DNA of 64,000 bases from Plebeiibacterium sediminum. Its GTDB lineage: Bacteria > Bacteroidota > Bacteroidia > Bacteroidales > Marinilabiliaceae. Position 1 is the stretch's first letter, and each line of letters opens with the position of its first letter. Below the pieces are notes generated by a model that was given only the letters and a program-made list of their open reading frames with translations, was not told the origin of the DNA and did not search any database. A program made the position numbers and the translations under genes. Positions 37,030-43,626 of the stretch are shown here, one piece after another. The stretch is taken from the NCBI RefSeq assembly GCF_026013605.1, contig NZ_JAPDPJ010000008.1, forward strand, positions 55,166-119,165, written 5' to 3'.

Positions 37030-38424
37030 ATGAAAAAAATAACTATATTTTTTTGTCTGATTATGATAACGTTTACATGCGCTATCGCACAAAATTCAGA
37101 CAATAAGTTTGCCCGTCCGTTAAAGGATGTATTGAAAGATATTGAGCAGGAGTACAATGTGAAACTGCGTATTTCAGATAAGGATGTAGAAGGAAAAATA
37201 TTGAATTATGCCAACTGGCGTTTCAGAGCGGATGTAGAAGAAACATTAAAAAATGTATTGGCTCCTTTTGATTTAATGGCGCTTCCGGATAATGGAGAAA
37301 ATAAATATAAAATAGAAGAGTTTCGTTATCATCGCAGAACTGTTGAAGAAGGCAAAGAAACATTAGATTATTTAGCTTCTAAATACTCCACTAAGGATGA
37401 ATGGCAACAACGTCAAGCAAAACTAAAGCAGTGTGTAAAAGAAGCAGTTCGTTTAAACCACATGCCTACGTCCCCGGATAGTAAACCCATCCTAACCAAA
37501 ATCAGAAAAATGAATGGTTATACTGTGCAAAATATTGCACTTGAAGTATTACCCGGATTTTATGTTTGTGGTTCCATTTACAGACCAGCTAAAATTAAGG
37601 GAAAAATCCCAGTGGTTCTTTGTCCAAATGGACACTTTGGAAATGGTCGCTATAATAAAGATATTCAAACCAGATGTGCTGGTTTAGCTCGAATGGGCGC
37701 AATGGCAATTAATTATGATTTATTTGCCTGGGGAGAATCTGTTCTGCAAGTTGACCCAAAAACTCACCGTAAAAGTTTAGCCAATACAATACAAGCTTTA
37801 AATAGCATTCGTTTATTGGATTATTTGACTTCTTTTAAATATGCTGATACAACCAGAATAGGTATCACCGGAGGTTCCGGCGGTGGAAGTCACTCTATAT
37901 TAATGTCTGTTTTAGATGATAGAATTGATGTGAGTGTTCCTACTGTTATGATGTCTTCAATTCATTATGGAGGATGCCCTTGTGAAAGTGGAAATCCAAT
38001 TCATCTTTGCTGTGGTGGTACAAATAATGTGGAGTTGGCAGGAGTGTTCGCACCTAAACCTCAATTGATAATTTCTGATGGAGGTGACTGGACATCTAAT
38101 GTTCCGGAACTTGAATTTCCATACCTGAAACGCATCTATAATTTCTATGATAATGCAGTAGTAGAAAATGTTCATTTACCTAAAGAGCATCACGATTATG
38201 GCCCATTAAAACGTACCGCAATGTATCATTTTATGGCCAAACACTTAAAGTTAGATGAATCTAAAGTATTCAATAAAGAAGGTGAGTTGGATGAATCTGC
38301 AATAACAGTAGAAGATGAAAATGCTATGAAAGTCTTCGGTGATAATGGCGAAAAATTACCGAAAACAGCAATTAGGAGTTTTGATGTTCTTGCAAAAGAA
38401 TTTGAGAGTGCAATTGCACAATAA
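37030..38424 (+). CDS. STN-like domain fused to alpha/beta-hydrolase esterase (BT1017-like candidate)
   Basis: A 464-residue secreted protein with signal peptide ending CAIAQ. Residues about 29-97 match the STN/secretin-like pattern (RPLKDVLKDIEQEYNVKLRI, then EETLKNVLAPFDL and NKYKI). Residues about 150-430 form an alpha/beta hydrolase of the acetyl-xylan-esterase type: nucleophile elbow GGSGGGSHS near 280-288 and a late catalytic His in KEHHDYGP near 385. The RG-II methylesterase BT1017 is an alpha/beta hydrolase, so demethylation or deacetylation of pectin is plausible. A LacI-type operator sequence falls inside the signal-peptide codons (37063-37078). An STN domain on an esterase is unusual. 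Confidence 0.7.
   Translation: MKKITIFFCLIMITFTCAIAQNSDNKFARPLKDVLKDIEQEYNVKLRISDKDVEGKILNYANWRFRADVEETLKNVLAPFDLMALPDNGENKYKIEEFRYHRRTVEEGKETLDYLASKYSTKDEWQQRQAKLKQCVKEAVRLNHMPTSPDSKPILTKIRKMNGYTVQNIALEVLPGFYVCGSIYRPAKIKGKIPVVLCPNGHFGNGRYNKDIQTRCAGLARMGAMAINYDLFAWGESVLQVDPKTHRKSLANTIQALNSIRLLDYLTSFKYADTTRIGITGGSGGGSHSILMSVLDDRIDVSVPTVMMSSIHYGGCPCESGNPIHLCCGGTNNVELAGVFAPKPQLIISDGGDWTSNVPELEFPYLKRIYNFYDNAVVENVHLPKEHHDYGPLKRTAMYHFMAKHLKLDESKVFNKEGELDESAITVEDENAMKVFGDNGEKLPKTAIRSFDVLAKEFESAIAQ
37063..37078. promoter_or_regulatory. LacI-type operator sequence inside a coding region
   Basis: ATGATAACGTTTACAT fits the operator consensus fully but encodes residues 12-17 of the esterase. It could be an internal roadblock site or chance. 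Confidence 0.3.
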
Positions 38425-38461
38425 TTGAAAAAAAAACTGGTTTAGTGTAAAATTTAAATCT

Positions 38462-39370
38462 ATGAAGTCTATAAAAAAATCCTATAAAATATTTATTGCT
38501 ATTGGTTTATTGATAGCAATGATCATATCATGTTGCAACAATAAAAAACACTCAACTGAAGCATCCAAAGAACCAAGGTATAAAGTAGCAGTTTGCGACT
38601 GGATGATATTAAAGCGTCAAAAAACCAGTGCATTTGATCGAGCGGTTGAAATTGGTTGCGACGGTCTGGAAGTTGACTTAGGTGGCTTAGGAAAACGACC
38701 AACCTTTAAAAATAAGTTTCATAGTGCTATCTGGAGAAAAGAGTTTAAAGAAAAGTCAGCTGCAACCGGAATAGAGATCAGTTCTATTGCGATGTCTGGT
38801 TTTTATGCACAAAATTTTGCGGAAAGAGAAGGAATCGATCGTGTTATTGATGATGCTGTTAACTCTGCAGAAATGATGGGCGTAAAAACAATCTTTTTGC
38901 CATTGGGTGTTCAGGGGGACTTAACGCAACATCCGGAGCGTAAAGATTCATTAATCAATAATTTAAGAAAAATTGGAGCCAAAGCTGAAGCTGCAGGCGT
39001 AGTTGTAGGTATTGAAACCAATTTTGATTCCAAAGCTGAAGTTGAATTTTTAAATGAAATAGGATCAACTGCAGTTAAAAGCTATTTTAATTTTGACAAT
39101 GCCATTAAACACCAAAAGGATATTTGTGATGAATTAAGAATTCTTGGTAAAGATAGAATTGCTATGATTCATGCTTCAAATACAGATAGTGTTTGGTTGC
39201 AAAACGACCCAATGATTGATATGCCAAAAATTAAGAAAACACTTGATGAGATGGGTTGGAGTGGATGGCTTATTATTGAGCGTTCAAGGGATATTACTCA
39301 GGTAAGAAATGTAGTAGCTAATTATGGTGCCAATGCTGCTTACCTTAAAAAGATTTTCCAAGCAGAATAA
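38462..39370 (+). CDS. Exported lipoprotein of the sugar-phosphate isomerase/epimerase TIM-barrel family
   Basis: A 302-residue lipoprotein with signal peptide and lipobox MIISCC (residues 20-25). The mature part is an AP-endonuclease-2-like TIM barrel as in IolE, hexulose epimerases and xylose isomerase. The four-ligand metal set appears intact: Glu in DGLEVDLGG, Glu in VGIETNFD, Asp in NFDNAIKH, His in MIHASN and Glu in LIIERS. Cytoplasmic relatives isomerise or epimerise sugars or their phosphates; an exported version probably acts on a free sugar or sugar acid in the periplasm. It lies 37 bp after the esterase gene. The substrate is not evident. Confidence 0.75.
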   Translation: MKSIKKSYKIFIAIGLLIAMIISCCNNKKHSTEASKEPRYKVAVCDWMILKRQKTSAFDRAVEIGCDGLEVDLGGLGKRPTFKNKFHSAIWRKEFKEKSAATGIEISSIAMSGFYAQNFAEREGIDRVIDDAVNSAEMMGVKTIFLPLGVQGDLTQHPERKDSLINNLRKIGAKAEAAGVVVGIETNFDSKAEVEFLNEIGSTAVKSYFNFDNAIKHQKDICDELRILGKDRIAMIHASNTDSVWLQNDPMIDMPKIKKTLDEMGWSGWLIIERSRDITQVRNVVANYGANAAYLKKIFQAE

Positions 39371-39399
39371 TAATATCGAAAATATACAAATTGATCGTA

Positions 39400-41379
39400 A
39401 TGAACCAGATAAAGACACTTGGAGTTATCATTGTTTGGAGTTTGTGCAACTTAATATCAGCACAAAATATTTATGTTTCTCCAAATGGAAATGATGCTAA
39501 TGAAGGGACTGAAGCAAAACCATTGCAGTCGGTTCAAAAAGCAATTCAAAAAGCTCGTGATTTAAGACAACAAAAAGAGACTTCAATTTCTGAGGGTATT
39601 CATATCCTTTTAAAAGGAGGAACTTATCAGATCAGTGAGCCTATTTTATTTGGTCCTGAGGATTCTGGTTCAGAATCTTCACCTACAATTATTTCGTCAG
39701 CTAATAATGAAAAAGTGATAATTAGCGGAGGTGTAAAAGTTACAGGCTGGCAAAAAGTAGATGGTAATATTTATAAAGCACATCTTAATTCAGATCATAA
39801 GCTTCGTACCTTATTTGTAAATGGTAAAAGAATGCACATGGCAGGAACTGATATTCCGGTTTCCGGGTTAGGTGATTGGGGTACGTTTAAAATTAAAGGT
39901 AAAGAGCCATGGGCTTATGGAGAAGGATCTGCAATTGATGGAATTAAATTTAGTTCTGAGGATGTAAAAGAATATTCTAATCCTGAGGATATTGAATTGG
40001 AGCAATTTAATATTTGGACTGAAAAAATTCTTTGTGCCAGAGATATAAAAAAAATGGGAGATACCACTGTTGTAAAATTGCAGCAACCTTATGGTGCTAT
40101 TGCAACAACTATGGCCTGGGCAGGAAAAATCAACTACAAAAAAACTTTTGTAATCAGAAATGCCTATGAATTATTGGATGCTCCCGGTGAGTTTTATTTC
40201 AATCGTAAAACCAAAACAATCTACTATTACAGCAATGGTGAAGATATGGCCAAAGCTGAGGTGATTGCACCTGTAAGTGAGGGCTTAATTCATATTAAAG
40301 GAAACTCAACAGAATCGAGAGTTAAGAATATTCAATTTCAAGGGATCACTTTCTCGTATGATCATTGGCAATTGATGGAGGTTGCTGGTTCGCATGGTTT
40401 TGCAGGAATACAAAGTTTAGGTTTAGCAGTTAAATACATACCTGGCGGTAATTGGCATACTACAGAGTATAATAGTACTGATGTTCCCAGAGGTGCTATT
40501 CAAGTGGAGAATGCTGAGGGTATTGCTTTCACTCGTAATCGTTTTGAAGGGATTAGTTCTGCAGTAGCCGTTAATATGGTTAACGATGTTAAAAACAGTA
40601 AGGTTGAAGGAAACTTCTTTTATGATATGCTGGGTAATGCTGTAAATGTAGGCCATTCTCAGCATTATAAAATTGGTGATGGAGCTATTTTTCCTGAAGG
40701 TGTTGAAGGTCTTTGTGAAAATATACAAGTCTCTAATAATTATTTGCGTAATGTTTGTTTGGATTTCAGACAAGTTGAGGGAATTACTGCCTTTTTTGTG
40801 GCCAATGTTAGCATAGAACATAATGATATAGAATGGACACCCTATGGAGCAATTACCTGTGGCTGGTGGTGGGGTAATTCCGGAATCCCGGCTTCAACTT
40901 TGGCAAAGAACAATTATATCCGCTTTAATAAGGTTGGAAATACCCATCAGGTTTTGGATGATGGAGGAATAATATATGTTTTGGGAGAACAACCTGGTTC
41001 TTTAATAGAAGGAAATCACATTTTTAATGGGCCAAGATGTATCTATCCTGATGATGGTTCTGCATACATTACTATAAAGGATAACGTGGTGGATAATGAT
41101 AGTTATAAATGGATGTGGTTGCATTTATGGACTAAAAGATGTCATGATAATGTAGCCTACAGAAATTATGTAAAGAATAATCTTTTGATGGATAATGGAA
41201 TCAATAATGTTATTGGAAATACAATATCATTCAGAGAAGATGAATTCTCTGAAGAGGCTCAAAAAATTATTGATAATGCAGGTATTGAGGAAGAATATAA
41301 GGATATCATTCCTGTTTCTGAACCAGAAAAATTGAGCATACATCCTAAAGGTTTTAAAGAAAGAGACGTTTTTCATTAA
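39400..41379 (+). CDS. GH141-like right-handed beta-helix glycosidase
   Basis: A 659-residue secreted protein. ATG 39400 is preferred over TTG 39391. The signal peptide ends NLISAQ, followed by the common beta-helix opening IYVSPNGNDANEGTEAKPLQ and a segment LLKGGTYQISEPILFGPEDSG typical of GH141-like proteins; rungs with many N and G turns run to about 590. GH141 in the RG-II system is an alpha-L-fucosidase (BT1002); other members act on xylan. Catalytic residues cannot be pinned down by eye. It lies 29 bp after the TIM-barrel lipoprotein gene. The family call rests on the N-terminal pattern and context. Confidence 0.65.
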   Translation: MNQIKTLGVIIVWSLCNLISAQNIYVSPNGNDANEGTEAKPLQSVQKAIQKARDLRQQKETSISEGIHILLKGGTYQISEPILFGPEDSGSESSPTIISSANNEKVIISGGVKVTGWQKVDGNIYKAHLNSDHKLRTLFVNGKRMHMAGTDIPVSGLGDWGTFKIKGKEPWAYGEGSAIDGIKFSSEDVKEYSNPEDIELEQFNIWTEKILCARDIKKMGDTTVVKLQQPYGAIATTMAWAGKINYKKTFVIRNAYELLDAPGEFYFNRKTKTIYYYSNGEDMAKAEVIAPVSEGLIHIKGNSTESRVKNIQFQGITFSYDHWQLMEVAGSHGFAGIQSLGLAVKYIPGGNWHTTEYNSTDVPRGAIQVENAEGIAFTRNRFEGISSAVAVNMVNDVKNSKVEGNFFYDMLGNAVNVGHSQHYKIGDGAIFPEGVEGLCENIQVSNNYLRNVCLDFRQVEGITAFFVANVSIEHNDIEWTPYGAITCGWWWGNSGIPASTLAKNNYIRFNKVGNTHQVLDDGGIIYVLGEQPGSLIEGNHIFNGPRCIYPDDGSAYITIKDNVVDNDSYKWMWLHLWTKRCHDNVAYRNYVKNNLLMDNGINNVIGNTISFREDEFSEEAQKIIDNAGIEEEYKDIIPVSEPEKLSIHPKGFKERDVFH

Positions 41380-41480
41380 AAAAGTATCTGAAATACCGTT
41401 TCCTTCAATGGTAATTTGGAATTTTTGTCGAAATAAATTACACTAGCAGGATAAATTAGTTCTACAATATCAACCAAAAA

Positions 41481-42449
41481 ATGATGATAAAAAACATTAC
41501 ATTGAAAATGAGTCTGTTAATGATGTTGTTGTTAATCGTAACATCCTCATTCGCAGAAGTAAAATATGAAATGACTGTGGCTCAGGATGGCTCTGGTGAT
41601 TTTACTACCATACAGGATGCGATTAATGCCACAAAAGCTTTTCCGGATAAAAGAGTTACAATAAATATCAGGAATGGTGTTTATCATGAAAAAGTAAAAG
41701 TGCACGCATGGAATAATTTGTTGACAATAAAAGGAGAAAGTACTGATAAAACTATTATTACTTATGATGATTATTTTGGTAAAATTGGTTTAGGCAGAAA
41801 TAGTACCTTTTATACATACACATTATTGATTGATGCAGATGATTGTATTGTTCAGAATTTAACCATTGTCAATAATTCCGGACCTGTAGGACAAGCGGTA
41901 GCTTTACATGTAGAGAAAGATCGATGTCAGTTTGTAGATTGTAAAATATTAGGATATCAGGACACAGTATACGCAGCAGGAGAGGGTAGTCGACAGTATT
42001 TTTTAAGATGCTACATTGAAGGTTCAGTTGATTTTATTTTTGGTGCTGCTACTGCCTTATTCGATGATTGTACAATAAATAGTAAAACCAATTCATACGT
42101 AACTGCAGCCAGTACATTTAAAGGTACTGAATTTGGTTATGTGTTTAAAAACTGTAAGTTAACAGCAGATGAGGGCGTAGATAAGGTTTATTTAGGACGA
42201 CCATGGCGTATTTATGCTAAAACAGTTTTTATCTCTTGTGAATTAGGAAACCATATTTTGCCTGTAGGCTGGCACAACTGGAAAAAAGCTGAGGCCGAGA
42301 AGAATGCTCTATATGCTGAGTTTGATTGCACTGGATCAGGTTTTCAGCCGGAAAAAAGAGTCACTTGGTCTAAACAATTAACTAAAAAGCAAGCTCGTAA
42401 GTATACCAAGGAAAATATATTTGGGGATTGGATTCCTATGGTGAAATAA
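41481..42449 (+). CDS. CE8 pectin methylesterase
   Basis: A 322-residue secreted protein with signal peptide (ends SSFAE). It is a parallel beta-helix with all CE8 signatures: GQAVALHV near 132-139, GYQDTVYA (Asp near 160), EGSVDFIFGAA (Asp near 184) and YLGRPWR (Arg near 239). These supply the two catalytic aspartates, the oxyanion glutamine and the carboxylate-binding arginine. CE8 removes methyl groups from homogalacturonan C6, allowing PL1 and GH28 to act. It closes the 25896-42449 run and is followed by a strong terminator. Confidence 0.95.
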   Translation: MMIKNITLKMSLLMMLLLIVTSSFAEVKYEMTVAQDGSGDFTTIQDAINATKAFPDKRVTINIRNGVYHEKVKVHAWNNLLTIKGESTDKTIITYDDYFGKIGLGRNSTFYTYTLLIDADDCIVQNLTIVNNSGPVGQAVALHVEKDRCQFVDCKILGYQDTVYAAGEGSRQYFLRCYIEGSVDFIFGAATALFDDCTINSKTNSYVTAASTFKGTEFGYVFKNCKLTADEGVDKVYLGRPWRIYAKTVFISCELGNHILPVGWHNWKKAEAEKNALYAEFDCTGSGFQPEKRVTWSKQLTKKQARKYTKENIFGDWIPMVK

Positions 42450-42476
42450 TATCTTATATAGGATTATAAATATATC

Positions 42477-42506
42477 AGGCTAATCTTTTGAGATTAGCCT
42501 TTTTTA
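42477..42506 (+). terminator. Rho-independent terminator after CE8 gene
   Basis: AGGCTAATCT and AGATTAGCCT form a perfect 10-bp stem with a TTTTG-type loop and a run of six T. Confidence 0.88.
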
Positions 42507-42599
42507 TTGGGTATACCTTTTGTAATAATATTATACAATAGACTTTTGTTGTTAGCAAAAAAATACCGCAAATTGAAAATCTCCTATTAAGTTTATATC

Positions 42600-42607
42600 T
42601 AAATTTG
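42600..42607 (+). promoter_or_regulatory. Promoter -7 element before SET-domain gene
   Basis: TAAATTTG is a full TAnnTTTG match, 49 bp before the ATG. The only upstream TTG (42573) is spaced 24 bp, longer than ideal. Confidence 0.45.
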
Positions 42608-42655
42608 CATCCGTAATTTAATATCATTTTTTAGTCGCTAATTAAACTGCGTTTT

Positions 42656-43258
42656 ATGATTCATCCTCATACCGAATTAAAATATATTAGTGATGAAATT
42701 GGCTATGGATTAGTAGCCAAACAATTCATTCCTCAAGGATCAATTATTTGGGTGTTAGACGAACTCGATCGGGAGTTTACACCAGATCAATTGGATATGA
42801 TGTCTCCTGATTTACGTTCTGTATTTGAAAATTATACGTATCGTAATAATAAAGGAAATTATGTGTTATGCTGGGATCATGGTAGGTTTATGAATCATAG
42901 TTTCAATTCAAATTGTATGGCTACACCTTACAATTTTGAGATTGCGATCAGGGATATTCAGCCAGGTGAGCAGCTGACAGATGATTATGGCTATTTAAAT
43001 ATTATAGCTCCGTTTAAAGCTGAAGATGAAGGAACACATAGAAAATATGTTTATCCCGATGATCTGGTAAATTACCATAAGGAGTGGGATGCAATAATAG
43101 CTGAAAACTTCAATAAAATTAAAGAAGTTGAACAACCTCTTCGTCCATATTTCTCTGATCGGTTATGGAATGAAATTATTTTGATAACAAAAGGAGAGAG
43201 AGCTTTAGATTCAATTCTTTTAAATTATTATAATGCGGAAAAAGTTGATAACGGTTAG
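42656..43258 (+). CDS. SET-domain protein methyltransferase-like
   Basis: A 200-residue cytoplasmic protein without a signal peptide. It has the SET-domain motifs in order: start-of-domain turn IGYGLVAKQFIPQGSIIWV (residues 16-34), the pseudoknot signature GRFMNHSFNSNCMATPYN (near 81-98) and PGEQLTDDYGY (near 105-115). SET enzymes transfer methyl groups from S-adenosylmethionine to protein lysines; bacterial targets are mostly unknown. It stands alone between two terminators, with its own -7 element, inside the pectin locus, so it is a passenger or a modifier of a local protein. The cysteine-rich post-SET zinc site of eukaryotic enzymes is absent. Confidence 0.82.
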   Translation: MIHPHTELKYISDEIGYGLVAKQFIPQGSIIWVLDELDREFTPDQLDMMSPDLRSVFENYTYRNNKGNYVLCWDHGRFMNHSFNSNCMATPYNFEIAIRDIQPGEQLTDDYGYLNIIAPFKAEDEGTHRKYVYPDDLVNYHKEWDAIIAENFNKIKEVEQPLRPYFSDRLWNEIILITKGERALDSILLNYYNAEKVDNG

Positions 43259-43331
43259 GTTAAGAATTGAATAATAGCCATGAAATAATCAGATACGATT
43301 CTAAATAAAATAGTTACTAAGATAACTCAGG

Positions 43332-43375
43332 GAAATCCACAATAATTCAGAAATGAATAGTTGTGGATTTCTTTG
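43332..43375 (+). terminator. Hairpin terminator after SET-domain gene
   Basis: GAAATCCACAA (43332-43342) and TTGTGGATTTC (43361-43371) form a perfect 11-bp stem with an 18-base loop and a T-rich tail. Confidence 0.8.
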
Positions 43376-43412
43376 TTTATAATCAAATTCTATATTGAAA
43401 AAAGCATTAAAA

Positions 43413-43428
43413 ATGATAACGATTACAT
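43413..43428. promoter_or_regulatory. LacI-type operator, distal site of GH78 operon
   Basis: ATGATAACGATTACAT is nearly the same as the GH28 site at 5522-5537. Its centre is 66 bp from the site at 43479-43494. Confidence 0.6.
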
Positions 43429-43478
43429 TCTGTAAAAACCAGAAAAACAAGTAAATAAAATGGTTGATAAATAATAAA

Positions 43479-43494
43479 ATGTAAACGATATATT
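43479..43494. promoter_or_regulatory. LacI-type operator, proximal site of GH78 operon
   Basis: The left half ATGTAAACG is conserved and the right half degenerate. It overlaps the -33 element TTGG at 43493-43496 by two bases. Confidence 0.55.
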
Positions 43495-43523
43495 GGAATT
43501 TTAACTTTTATAAACTATTTTTG
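43493..43523 (+). promoter_or_regulatory. Bacteroidota-type promoter of the GH78 operon
   Basis: The -33 TTGG (43493-43496) is followed after 19 bp by TATTTTTG (43516-43523), a full -7 match. The start would fall about 95 bp before the GH78 ATG. Confidence 0.65.
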
Positions 43524-43626
43524 TATGCTTTATGATCTATGATGGATAACTATTAAAGAAATAAGTGTTTATGTAGTTGTCAGAGGTATATGGACAAAGT
43601 AGTTTTAATCCTATAAAAGAAATCTA

